Shown: positions 1 through 7,232, counted from the stretch's first letter. The stretch is DNA of 10,646 nt from Cytophagales bacterium (GCA_024643485.1 JAHEMU010000058.1:1-10646), one strand, 5' to 3'. Notes: generated by a model from the sequence alone, not told the origin. Program-made: numbers and translations.

Positions 1-1
1 T

Positions 2-325
2 TTAGGAGCAGTAACTACCAGATCTAAAGAAGAACAGAAAGCAGCGAATTCTACCGATGAAGAAGTGGACGTGACCACTGTTGCAGACAATAATGATTCA
101 TCGAAGAAAGAAGAAGATGATGAAGTGGTTTTTGTCAATGTCAATGGAATCGCAAAAATCATTAAAGTGAAAACAGGTATTTCTGATTATGATAATATTG
201 AAATCTTAGAGGGAATTTCGGATACAACAGAAGTGGTAACAGGTCCATTTTTAGTGGTTTCTAAAAGACTTAAAGAGGGTGATCCTATCAAAAAAATGGA
301 AAAGGATCAGAAAGAGAAAGAATAA
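2..325 (+). CDS. Efflux RND transporter periplasmic adaptor subunit, C-terminal fragment (5' end outside window)
   Basis: The reading frame is open from the window edge to a TAA at 323-325, so this is the last ~107 residues of a longer protein. It begins with LGAVTTR, which resembles the 'vPiqAVttR' end of the beta-barrel domain of HlyD/MacA-type membrane fusion proteins. An acidic, lysine-rich, low-complexity linker follows (about residues 9-38). The membrane-proximal domain then begins at EVVFVNVNGIAKIIKVKTGI and runs through 'ILEGISDTTEVVTGPF' to a charged Lys/Glu tail. Such adaptors bridge an inner-membrane RND pump or MacB-type ABC exporter and an outer-membrane TolC-like channel. The TTR, EVVF and 'VVTGPF' pattern is typical of Bacteroidota members. 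A GTG at 65 would only start a truncated internal product and is not the real start. The pump partner is not visible, so the substrate cannot be given. Confidence 0.8.
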   Translation, partial: LGAVTTRSKEEQKAANSTDEEVDVTTVADNNDSSKKEEDDEVVFVNVNGIAKIIKVKTGISDYDNIEILEGISDTTEVVTGPFLVVSKRLKEGDPIKKMEKDQKEKE

Positions 326-350
326 ACTCAATTAAATAAGTCAACATTAT

Positions 351-358
351 TATCTTTG
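351..358 (+). promoter_or_regulatory. Candidate -7 box of a Bacteroidota promoter for the glycan cluster
   Basis: TATCTTTG matches the TAnnTTTG -7 element of Bacteroidota sigma-ABfr promoters. No TTTG is found at the expected distance upstream, so the -33 box is absent or degenerate. Transcription would start roughly 7-10 bases downstream, leaving a short leader before the ATG at 380. This argues against the in-frame TTG at 356, which would lie inside the promoter. Confidence 0.45.
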
Positions 359-379
359 CAGGCCTATCGTGTGTTTGCA

Positions 380-1201
380 ATGAGGATTTCAGTAATTATA
401 AGTACGTATAACCATCCCCTCTGGCTTGAAAAAGTACTTTGGGGGTACGAATGTCAAACCTATAAGGATATTGAAATCCTCATTGCCGACGATGGTAGTG
501 GCCCTGAAACAAAAAGGGTTGTTGACGAGTTTAAAAACAGATCTGGTTTAGAGGTTTTACATGTTTGGCATGAAGACAATGGATATCAGAAATGTCAAAT
601 ACTTAACAAAGCCATCCAAGCCGCAACATCTGAATACTTATTATTTACCGATGGTGATTGTATTCCACGAAAGGATTTTGTGGAACAGCATGCCAAATCA
701 GCTCAAAAGGGCTTTTACTTATCAGGTGGTGCGATTCGACTTCCCATGCCCACGTCTGAATTAATAAGTCAAAATGACATCGTTTCTCAGAAAATATTTG
801 ATCTGGAATGGCTTAATAAAAACGGTCACGATCAACCGTTTTTGAAAAATCTCAAACTGACAAAAAACGACTCCTTAGCATCTTTTCTAAATAAAATAAC
901 CCCGGCAAATGCTTCGTGGAATGGGGGTAATGCTTCCGGATGGAAGTCGGATTTAATCGCAATCAATGGATTTGATGAAAGGATGGAGTACGGTGGGCAA
1001 GATCGCGAACTTGGTGAACGGTTAGATAACTTCGGATTGAAATCAAAACAATTGAGGTACACCGCCATATGTGTACACCTCGAACACGGGCGAGGTTATA
1101 AAAATCAAGGCTCAATTGATAAAAATAAGGCAATAAGGAAGGAAACACGACAAACTAAAAAGGTTTGGTCCGAATTTGGAATTAAAAAAGAGAGTAAGTA
1201 A
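380..1201 (+). CDS. Family 2 glycosyltransferase with C-terminal galactosyltransferase-like domain
   Basis: This 273-residue protein should transfer a sugar from a nucleotide-sugar donor to a surface glycan or lipid-linked acceptor on the cytoplasmic side of the inner membrane. It begins with the GT-A fold start RISVIISTYN. It has ADDGS at residues 36-40 and the metal-binding DxD motif as TDGDC with D91-G-D93. Residues 182-215 (GGNASGWKSDLIAINGFDER followed by MEYGGQDRELGERL) match the C-terminal Glyco_transf_7C-type segment that helps bind the acceptor. No membrane segment or signal peptide is visible. I chose the ATG at 380 because MRISVIIS is the usual N-terminus and the in-frame TTG at 356 overlaps a candidate promoter. 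The next gene begins one base after the stop, so the two are probably cotranscribed. Donor and acceptor sugars cannot be inferred. Confidence 0.88.
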   Translation: MRISVIISTYNHPLWLEKVLWGYECQTYKDIEILIADDGSGPETKRVVDEFKNRSGLEVLHVWHEDNGYQKCQILNKAIQAATSEYLLFTDGDCIPRKDFVEQHAKSAQKGFYLSGGAIRLPMPTSELISQNDIVSQKIFDLEWLNKNGHDQPFLKNLKLTKNDSLASFLNKITPANASWNGGNASGWKSDLIAINGFDERMEYGGQDRELGERLDNFGLKSKQLRYTAICVHLEHGRGYKNQGSIDKNKAIRKETRQTKKVWSEFGIKKESK

Positions 1202-1202
1202 C

Positions 1203-1784
1203 ATGAATGTATTCATTTTATGTACCGGGCGCTCAGGCTCAACTACATTTATTAAGGCTTGTAAACATGCAGATAATTTCACGGCGTCTCACGAATCAAG
1301 AGTGAAAGAATTGGGGGCAAGCAGACTAAATTATCCGGAAAATCATATTGAAGGTGACAATAGACTGAGTTGGATGTTGGGTGAATTAGATGAAAAATAT
1401 AGCAATGACGCTTTCTATATACACCTAACTCGTGATCGAGCTCAAACTGCACGAAGCTTTAACCAACGATGGAATTTTAAGTCGTCCATTATTTTCGCTT
1501 TTGCAGAAGGAATAAAAATGCGACGGTATCGTCGTTTATCAAAAGATGAAAAGTATCAACTGTGTTTGGATTATTATGATACTGTAAATAAAAATATTCA
1601 ATTCTTTCTAAAGGATAAAACCCAAAAAATGACCATTGATCTATCTGATATCAAGAATGGTTTGATCGAATTTTGGGAGAAAGCAGGTGTGCAGGGAAAT
1701 ATTGAAGAGGCAGTGAAAGAGCTGAACGTGTCACATAACGCAACCAAAAAGAAGGGAATTTTTAAAAAATTGTTTTCGAAATAA
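1203..1784 (+). CDS. Small sulfotransferase-like protein
   Basis: The 193-residue product starts with MNVFILCTGRSGSTTFIKA. This matches the 5'-phosphosulfate-binding loop of PAPS-dependent sulfotransferases, with GRSGST at residues 9-14. A second block, IHLTRDRAQTARSF (residues 73-86), resembles the 3'-phosphate-binding motif, with R77 and S85 as candidate contacts. Residues 145-176 look like the C-terminal part of the fold, with a predicted helix in WEKAGVQGNIEEAVKEL. Such enzymes move a sulfo group from PAPS to a hydroxyl on a carbohydrate or lipid. The protein is shorter than the usual 250-300 residues, so it may be a compact or divergent member. An in-frame TTG at 1176 would lengthen it by nine residues, but that stretch lies inside the preceding gene. 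The ATG at 1203, one base after the glycosyltransferase stop, is preferred. Role inferred: sulfation of the glycan made by its neighbour. Confidence 0.72.
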   Translation: MNVFILCTGRSGSTTFIKACKHADNFTASHESRVKELGASRLNYPENHIEGDNRLSWMLGELDEKYSNDAFYIHLTRDRAQTARSFNQRWNFKSSIIFAFAEGIKMRRYRRLSKDEKYQLCLDYYDTVNKNIQFFLKDKTQKMTIDLSDIKNGLIEFWEKAGVQGNIEEAVKELNVSHNATKKKGIFKKLFSK

Positions 1785-1793
1785 TCTATCCAT

Positions 1794-2504
1794 ATGTCTT
1801 CAAAACCAAACTTCATCAAACAATTTTGCCAGGATCAGCAGGATAAATTTAATAGAAAAGTATTGAAAAAATTCTCGACCCCTTGGATGAAAAGAAAGGA
1901 GTACGATATTATTTTTGAGGTGTTTCAAAACCTTCAACCAAAGAGAGTACTTGAATGGGGAAGTGGGTATAGCACCGTGCTGATTCCTGATCAATTAGCG
2001 AATTTAGAAGATTGGGTATCTATTGAGCACAACGAAGAATGGTTTCATTTAATTAAACAAAAAATTGAGAATGATAAGGTCCATTTGCATTTTGTAGCTC
2101 CCAATAATCTCGAATTTGAAAAGTCTGCAGACCCAAAAGTGAAAGAAGGGATTTTTGAAGACTTCAGAGATTATGTCGAGTTTCCTGTGCAATTGGATGG
2201 AGAACCTTTTGATTTTATTTTTATCGATGGAAGAGCGAGACGGGATTGTCTAATAAAAGCTCATCAATTGCTCTCAAAAAATGGGGTGTTAATAGTTCAC
2301 GATGCGAATAGGGATACGTATTTTGAGGATATTCCTCCATTTAAAACCGTGTTTCATCTTCAAGATTACCGCAAACATCGGAAATTAGGTGGGATTTGGG
2401 TGGCGACTCAACGTGAAAATCTAGATGGAATATTGGCCACAACAGACCATAAACGAGCATGGAAGGGTCATGATGGTTTAGCTAAATGGCTTTTTCTTAA
2501 ATAA
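1794..2504 (+). CDS. Class I SAM-dependent methyltransferase, probable glycan modifier
   Basis: This 236-residue protein has a Rossmann methyltransferase core. Motif I is VLEWGSGYS (residues 52-60), the acidic residue that binds the SAM ribose is probably E78 in WVSIEHNEEW, and FDFIFIDGRARRDCL (residues 139-153) ends strand 4. GVLIVHDANR (residues 164-173) is strand 5. The IDGRAR block followed by 'C..KA..LL...G...VHD' recalls methyltransferases found beside surface-polysaccharide genes, but I cannot name a substrate. There is no signal peptide or membrane helix, so it is cytoplasmic. It starts nine bases after the sulfotransferase stop and is the last gene of this rightward run. Its TAA at 2502-2504 directly touches the stop codon of the opposing maf gene, leaving no intergenic space. 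The methyltransferase fold is confident; the glycan role is inferred from neighbours only. Confidence 0.75.
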   Translation: MSSKPNFIKQFCQDQQDKFNRKVLKKFSTPWMKRKEYDIIFEVFQNLQPKRVLEWGSGYSTVLIPDQLANLEDWVSIEHNEEWFHLIKQKIENDKVHLHFVAPNNLEFEKSADPKVKEGIFEDFRDYVEFPVQLDGEPFDFIFIDGRARRDCLIKAHQLLSKNGVLIVHDANRDTYFEDIPPFKTVFHLQDYRKHRKLGGIWVATQRENLDGILATTDHKRAWKGHDGLAKWLFLK

Positions 2505-3074
2505 TTACCATTTTTTTAATTCCTGATACAATTGATAAGTGGGGAGACCCATGACGTTATAAAACGAACCTTTAATTTCCCTAATTCCTATTAAACCGAT
2601 CCAATCCTGAATGCCATAAGCTCCTGCTTTATCAAGTGGAGAGGCATTTTTAATATAAAATTCTATTTCATCATCAGATAAATCGCCGAAGGTAACCGTA
2701 CAACTCTCAGAAAAGTGAACAGTTTTGAGAGCAGACATCACGCATACTCCAGTAATTACTTCATGCGTGTTTCCGGAGAGAAACTGAAGCATTTTTTTTG
2801 CTTCGAAATCATTTTCAGGTTTATTTAATATAATGCCATCCTGTAAAACAATCGTATCACTGGTGATAATTACCTCATCCGTCTTAATATGATGAAAAAG
2901 AGCTTCCGCTTTTTTTATGGCCAAATATTCTGCTGCCTTCTTTCGTTCAATAGAATTAGGGATGGTTTCGTCTGCATTGCCGGGAACAACCGTGAAATGA
3001 AATCCCATGGACGCTAATAATTCTTTCCTTCTGGGAGAGTTAGAACCTAAGAGAATTGGGTAGGGGAAATTCAT
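2505..3074 (-). CDS. maf: Maf family nucleoside triphosphate pyrophosphatase (dTTP/UTP type)
   Basis: This 189-residue protein has the standard Maf length and all its landmarks: SNSPRRKELL at residues 11-20 in the substrate-binding loop, SDTIV at 72-76 with the metal-binding D73, DKAGAYGIQ at 148-156, and GSFYNVMGLP at 169-178. Maf proteins hydrolyse non-canonical or pyrimidine nucleoside triphosphates to monophosphates and pyrophosphate, acting as cytoplasmic house-cleaning enzymes. The AGAYGIQ block fits the YhdE-like dTTP/UTP branch. The ATG at 3072-3074 lies inside the 3' end of the DUF1015 gene, overlapping it by 35 bases in another frame. This suggests translational coupling as the last gene of the biotin carboxylase-DUF1015-maf operon. 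The start is well supported because the family N-terminus is 'yPilLaSnSPRR'. Confidence 0.93.
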   Translation of the reverse strand: MNFPYPILLGSNSPRRKELLASMGFHFTVVPGNADETIPNSIERKKAAEYLAIKKAEALFHHIKTDEVIITSDTIVLQDGIILNKPENDFEAKKMLQFLSGNTHEVITGVCVMSALKTVHFSESCTVTFGDLSDDEIEFYIKNASPLDKAGAYGIQDWIGLIGIREIKGSFYNVMGLPTYQLYQELKKW

Positions 3075-4341
3075 CTTCTTTTATGCTGCTAAATACAAAT
3101 CCTGATATTACTTTGGGATAAAAGTAGGTCGATTTTTGTGGCAGAGTAAAGCCAGAATCGCATACTTTTTTTACATCTTGTACCGATATTTCGTTAACAA
3201 TGATGGCTAATTGAGCTTCGTTTTTTAATACTTTGGCGAAACAATCGCTGAAACTTCTGTCGTAACTAACATTCGAAGCGCTGCGCTGATCCTTACCTTT
3301 TATGTGAAATACTTTTTCCAATAAAAAATAATGTAAAATAGTTAAATCCAAATGTTTGATGATATCAGGAAATGGCCATGAAATTTGATCAATCATCTCG
3401 GGTTTTAACCTGATTTTATACGCGTTATCCTTAAACAGGAGTCCAAAGGCCCACTTTTTACCATAAATCACCTCATTTATTGTGAAAGCGTCTTCCACTG
3501 GTTTAATGGTGAAATAAGGCTCGATGGCTTCCATGATTTTCTCTTCTGAAAAATCTTCTACCTCTTTAATTAAACGATGAGTAGGCATGATTCTCAAATG
3601 ATCCGACTCCATATTGGTAAGGTACATCATATGGAAATTATACGCTTCGTTTCCCGTATGCTGTGGATTCGCTTCTTTTTGTTTTTCCATGTTGGAAAGC
3701 GATCCTTGATATCGATGATGACCATCTGCAAGAATAATCGTTTTGTCGGAAAGGACCGATACAAATTTTTTGATGATTTCGTAGTCGTGGATGACCGCTA
3801 ATACATCGCGAACGCCCTGATAATCCTCGGTTTCATAAATTGGGTTAAGCATAGCGTCGTCCATAAAATGCTCCAATTCAAAAAGAACATCAGAATATAA
3901 TCCATGCGTGGGACTCACATGTAGCTGCGTTGTTTCAAGCATTTCTTGACGATCATTAACCGAAACAGGAATGGTGTTTTCATGCCGAAGGATTACCTTC
4001 TCTTCAAAATGATGAATTCGAATATTGCAGATAAACCCTTTTCTGCAAAATTCATTTAACGAACCGGGTAAATTAAAATATTGATAGTAAATATAGATGC
4101 CAGGTAGCGCATCTTGTTTTATTATTCCTTCCTTTTTCCATTGTTCAAGTGTTGACTTAGCCTCTTGCGCAGGATGTTCCCCTGCAGGAACACTTAAGTG
4201 GATGCTGGAATTCGGGTTTTTATATAGTTTTTCTCTTTGTTTCGAGGAAACCACATCAAATAGAGGGGAGGTGAGTTCTTCAATTTTTGAATTAAAATCC
4301 TCATTATATCGCCACCCTTTAAAAGGTTGAATTTCTGCCAT
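3040..4341 (-). CDS. DUF1015 family protein of unknown function
   Basis: This 433-residue protein matches the DUF1015 family (PF06245), widespread in bacteria and archaea and without an established biochemical role. It starts MAEIQPFKGWRYNEDF, the usual 'i.PF.g.ry' opening. The family-defining block is ADGHHRYQGS at residues 205-214, whose DGHHRY looks like a metal-binding or catalytic site. LDLTILHYFLLEKVF (residues 331-345) and the C-terminal PQKSTYFYPKVISGFVF (residues 401-417) are also family hallmarks. No signal peptide or membrane segment is seen, so it is probably cytoplasmic. Its ATG shares one base with the TAA of the biotin carboxylase gene (a TAATG junction), and its 3' end overlaps maf by 35 bases, so it sits in the middle of a tightly packed leftward operon. 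This arrangement does not by itself reveal the function. Confidence 0.88.
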   Translation of the reverse strand: MAEIQPFKGWRYNEDFNSKIEELTSPLFDVVSSKQREKLYKNPNSSIHLSVPAGEHPAQEAKSTLEQWKKEGIIKQDALPGIYIYYQYFNLPGSLNEFCRKGFICNIRIHHFEEKVILRHENTIPVSVNDRQEMLETTQLHVSPTHGLYSDVLFELEHFMDDAMLNPIYETEDYQGVRDVLAVIHDYEIIKKFVSVLSDKTIILADGHHRYQGSLSNMEKQKEANPQHTGNEAYNFHMMYLTNMESDHLRIMPTHRLIKEVEDFSEEKIMEAIEPYFTIKPVEDAFTINEVIYGKKWAFGLLFKDNAYKIRLKPEMIDQISWPFPDIIKHLDLTILHYFLLEKVFHIKGKDQRSASNVSYDRSFSDCFAKVLKNEAQLAIIVNEISVQDVKKVCDSGFTLPQKSTYFYPKVISGFVFSSIKEDEFPLPNSLRF

Positions 4342-5831
4342 TAGCTTCTACGGTTGATTTTCCAAGGATTCAATTGAGAGTCGGAAGTGGTTGCGACCTC
4401 CTTTTTCTTGTGCAATTGATCATAAATTAAAGCAGCTACAAATGCGGCCTTTTTCTCATCGCTTTCTTGTAATACAGGTCGTTCAGATTTCCAGTTTTTC
4501 TCAACAAAAGAAGTAGTGAAATTACCCTGGATAAATTCATCATGTGTTAAAACAAACTGACAGAATGGTAATGACGTTGGAATTCCTTCAATCTGATATT
4601 CGTCAATAGCGCGCAGCATTCGGGAGATAGCTTCTGATCGATCGTGACCATGTACGATTAATTTCGCAATCATTGGGTCGTAATAAACGGGCATTTCCAT
4701 CCCTTCTGAATACCCATCATCCACGCGAATTCCAGGGCCTGAGGGAATTCGATATTTTTTGAATGTACCAGTTACAGGCAGGAAGTTTTCAAAAGGCTCT
4801 TCTGCGTATACACGAACCTCTAATGAGTGCCCGTTAATAGATAAATCTGACTGACTGAAACTGAGAGGGTTTCCTTCTGCGATGCTTATTTGTTCTTTTA
4901 CCAGATCAATTCCTGAAATCATTTCAGTCACAGGGTGTTCAACTTGAAGGCGAGTATTCATTTCAAGAAAAAAGAAATTCCGCTGTTCATCTAATATAAA
5001 TTCTACCGTTCCGGCCCCCAGGTAATTACATGATTTAGCTACATTAACGGCTGCTTCACCCATTCTTTGCCGTAATTCATTGTCTAACACAGCGCTAGGA
5101 GCTTCTTCAATAACCTTTTGGTATCGGCGTTGTATACTGCATTCGCGTTCGAAAAGATGAACGGTATTGCCATGACTGTCGCTTAAAATTTGAAACTCAA
5201 TATGTTTTGGGTTGGTAATGTATTTTTCGATAAAAACAGCACCATTTCCAAAAGCGGAGGTTGCCTCAGAAACAGCGCGATCCATCTGCTCTTTAAAATC
5301 ATCAGGGGCATGTACAATTCGCATTCCCTTTCCTCCTCCACCAGCACTGGCTTTAATAAGCACAGGATAACCTATGGCGTCAGCCATTTTTTTACCATCA
5401 TCCAAATTTAATATGGCCCCTTCTGTTCCGGATAACATAGGAACATGGTATCCCTTTACGGTTTTTTTGGACATGATTTTATCACCCATGATCCGGATTG
5501 CTTCAATACCCGGACCTATAAATGTAATTCCTGCATCCGCTACTGCTTTCGCAAACGTTTCATTTTCAGAAAGGAACCCATAACCAGGATGAATCGCATC
5601 GGCGGCTGATTTCTTGGCAATTTGAAGGATTTTGGCAATGTTTAAATAAGATTCCGCTGGAACCGGGGAGCCAAGACAATAGGCCTCATCGGCTGCTAAT
5701 ACGTGAGGGGCGTTCACGTCAACGTCGCTATAAACGGCAATGGCAATCCTTCCAGACTCTTTTATAGATCGAATTACACGTAGGGCAATTTCGCCTCTAT
5801 TTGCTACAAGTATTTTTTTGAATTTTTTCAT
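4341..5831 (-). CDS. accC: Biotin carboxylase subunit of an acetyl-/propionyl-CoA carboxylase
   Basis: This enzyme uses ATP and bicarbonate to carboxylate biotin on a carrier protein, the first half-reaction of acyl-CoA carboxylases. From the ATG at 5829-5831 it has 496 residues. Visible landmarks are KILVANRGEIALRVI (residues 6-20), HPGYGFLSEN (81-90), the ATP-grasp glycine loop AGGGGKGM (163-170), ERECSIQRRYQKVIEEAPS (228-246) and EMNTRLQVEHPVTE (290-303) containing the catalytic-region R294 and E298. A tail of about 50 residues extends beyond the ~447 residues of E. coli AccC and shows no biotinyl (MKM) domain, so a separate BCCP is needed. Neither BCCP nor carboxyltransferase genes lie in the window. 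An upstream in-frame ATG at 5888 would add 19 unusual residues and lies beyond the candidate promoter. ATG 5837 is possible, but 5831 matches the family N-terminus. It heads the operon with DUF1015 and maf. Acetyl versus propionyl preference is undecided. Confidence 0.92.
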   Translation of the reverse strand: MKKFKKILVANRGEIALRVIRSIKESGRIAIAVYSDVDVNAPHVLAADEAYCLGSPVPAESYLNIAKILQIAKKSAADAIHPGYGFLSENETFAKAVADAGITFIGPGIEAIRIMGDKIMSKKTVKGYHVPMLSGTEGAILNLDDGKKMADAIGYPVLIKASAGGGGKGMRIVHAPDDFKEQMDRAVSEATSAFGNGAVFIEKYITNPKHIEFQILSDSHGNTVHLFERECSIQRRYQKVIEEAPSAVLDNELRQRMGEAAVNVAKSCNYLGAGTVEFILDEQRNFFFLEMNTRLQVEHPVTEMISGIDLVKEQISIAEGNPLSFSQSDLSINGHSLEVRVYAEEPFENFLPVTGTFKKYRIPSGPGIRVDDGYSEGMEMPVYYDPMIAKLIVHGHDRSEAISRMLRAIDEYQIEGIPTSLPFCQFVLTHDEFIQGNFTTSFVEKNWKSERPVLQESDEKKAAFVAALIYDQLHKKKEVATTSDSQLNPWKINRRS

Positions 5832-5849
5832 TCGCATGGATAATATGCT

Positions 5850-5877
5850 CAAATATAAGAGTTTATTCAAAAACAAA
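5850..5877 (-). promoter_or_regulatory. Candidate Bacteroidota promoter for accC-DUF1015-maf
   Basis: On the minus strand TATATTTG (plus-strand 5850-5857) is an exact TAnnTTTG -7 match. A TTTG lies upstream (plus-strand 5874-5877), but the gap is 16 bases, shorter than the usual ~19. Transcription would begin near 5843, giving a very short leader before the ATG at 5831 and excluding the in-frame ATG at 5888. Confidence 0.5.
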
Positions 5878-5900
5878 TTGAAATCCATTTAAGCTTACTG

Positions 5901-5931
5901 TTTGGCAGTTAGATTTATAGTGTTAATTTTG
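5901..5931 (+). promoter_or_regulatory. Consensus Bacteroidota promoter for the alpha-oxoamine synthase gene
   Basis: TTTG at 5901-5904 is followed after exactly 19 bases by TAATTTTG at 5924-5931, a full match to the TTTG-N19-TAnnTTTG pattern. The expected transcript start near 5938 leaves a leader of about 47 bases before the GTG start at 5985. This is the best promoter in the window and suggests strong expression. Confidence 0.75.
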
Positions 5932-5984
5932 TGTGATTTTTATAATAGAAGAATTCTTAAATTTTTAAATAAAACGATATTCTA

Positions 5985-7232
5985 GTGGATCTTTTTGACA
6001 AGTTGGTAGCGGAGCTAGGACCTCTGGGGCGCCATTCAAATTTACCGGAGGATTATTTCATGTTTCCAAAATTGGAAGGTGAAATCGGACCAAGAATGAA
6101 ATTTCAAGGCAAGGAATTGTTAAACTGGAGCTTAAATAACTATTTAGGTTTAGCGAATCATCCTGAAGTGAGAAAAGCGGATGCTGATTCTGCAGCGAAG
6201 TGGGGTATGGGTTATCCAATGGGTGCTCGTATGATGTCGGGTAATTCAGTGAATCACCTTGAACTTGAAAATCAATTAGCGGATTTTATTAAAAAGGAAT
6301 CGGTATTGCTCTTGAACTTCGGATATCAAGGTGTTTTAAGTATTATTGATGCAATTGTTGATCGTAAAGACGTGATTGTTTATGATGCTGATTCTCACGC
6401 TTGTATCGTTGATGGTGTTCGTTTGCATATGGGTAAGCGAATTGTGTATCAACACAATAACATGGAGGATCTTGAAAAGAAACTTCAAAGAGCGACAAAA
6501 CTAGCAAATGAAACTGGTGGAGGAATTCTTGTTATAACTGAAGGTGTTTTCGGTATGTCTGGAAACCTTGGAAAGTTAAAAGAAGTAGTGGAGTTGAAGA
6601 AGAAATTCCAATTTAGATTGTTTGTTGACGATGCACATGGATTTGGTACCATGGGTGAAACTGGTGCAGGTACTGGTGAAGCGTTGGGTGTACAGGATGG
6701 TATCGATTTATACTTCTCCACCTTTGCAAAATCTATGGCGAGTATTGGAGCCTTTGTAGGTGGTGATGCTACTGTTATCAAATTTTTGAAATATAGTTTG
6801 AGATCTCAAATTTTCGCAAAGTCGTTGCCAATGCCATTGGTTGTAGGTGCACTTAAGCGTCTTGAGTTATTGAGAACCCAACCTGAGCTAAAAGATAATT
6901 TGTGGAAAATTGTTAATGCGCTACAAAACGGATTGAAAGAAGTTGGATTTAATATTGGTACTACTCAGTCTCCAGTTACTCCAGTGTTCTTTGAAGGTGG
7001 AGTAGGTGAAGCGGCTAACATGGCCATGGATGTTCGTGAGAATTTTAATATATTCTGTAGTGTGGTGATTTATCCAGTTGTTCCTAAGGGAATGATCATC
7101 TTAAGATTGATTCCAACATCAGTTCATACACTCGAAGATGTGAAGCAAACTATTGAGGTTTTTTCTAAAGTTAAGACCAAATTAGACAGCGGAGTGTACA
7201 AAAGAGAGGAGATAATCGAATTAAATTCTTAA
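5985..7232 (+). CDS. PLP-dependent alpha-oxoamine synthase, serine palmitoyltransferase-like
   Basis: Members of this family condense an amino acid with an acyl thioester and release CO2. The 415-residue product carries the family landmarks: LNWSLNNYLGLANHP (residues 46-60), YDADSHACIVDG (133-144) with H138 as the likely PLP-stacking histidine, VDDAHGFGTMG (214-224) with D215 and H218, and the PLP lysine K249 in STFAKSMASIGAF. KGMIILRLIPTSVHTLEDV ends the fold. The sequence strongly resembles the Bacteroidota form annotated as serine palmitoyltransferase, the first step of sphingolipid synthesis. Related enzymes in some relatives use cysteate for sulfonolipids, or glycine (Kbl), and the substrate cannot be fixed by eye. 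No membrane helix is visible, consistent with soluble bacterial SPT. The GTG start is supported by an in-frame TAA at 5970 with no ATG between, and by the family N-terminus MDLFDKL. T-ending codons such as GGT and GTT are frequent, which hints at high expression. Confidence 0.88.
   Translation: MDLFDKLVAELGPLGRHSNLPEDYFMFPKLEGEIGPRMKFQGKELLNWSLNNYLGLANHPEVRKADADSAAKWGMGYPMGARMMSGNSVNHLELENQLADFIKKESVLLLNFGYQGVLSIIDAIVDRKDVIVYDADSHACIVDGVRLHMGKRIVYQHNNMEDLEKKLQRATKLANETGGGILVITEGVFGMSGNLGKLKEVVELKKKFQFRLFVDDAHGFGTMGETGAGTGEALGVQDGIDLYFSTFAKSMASIGAFVGGDATVIKFLKYSLRSQIFAKSLPMPLVVGALKRLELLRTQPELKDNLWKIVNALQNGLKEVGFNIGTTQSPVTPVFFEGGVGEAANMAMDVRENFNIFCSVVIYPVVPKGMIILRLIPTSVHTLEDVKQTIEVFSKVKTKLDSGVYKREEIIELNS

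Noticed and set aside
356..379. TTG at 356 as the start of the glycosyltransferase
   Set aside because: The extra residues are not family-like, and the TTG lies inside a candidate -7 promoter box. ATG 380 gives the normal N-terminus.
832..1148. Minus-strand open frames within the glycosyltransferase gene
   Set aside because: They have no recognisable domain and lie opposite a gene with strong motifs, so they are shadow frames. The same holds for the open frames opposite DUF1015, accC, the synthase, mlaF and the SDR gene.
2484..2520. AAATGG / CCATTT inverted repeat followed by T-run as a terminator
   Set aside because: The stem is only six pairs, mostly A/T, with an 18-base loop. It is too weak to call.
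3040..3074. Overlap of the DUF1015 and maf reading frames as a possible frameshift or fusion
   Set aside because: Both proteins have complete family N- and C-termini, so this is an ordinary gene overlap.
5832..5888. Upstream ATG at 5888 as the start of the biotin carboxylase
   Set aside because: It would add a hydrophobic 19-residue extension, and the candidate promoter (5850-5877, minus strand) lies inside it.
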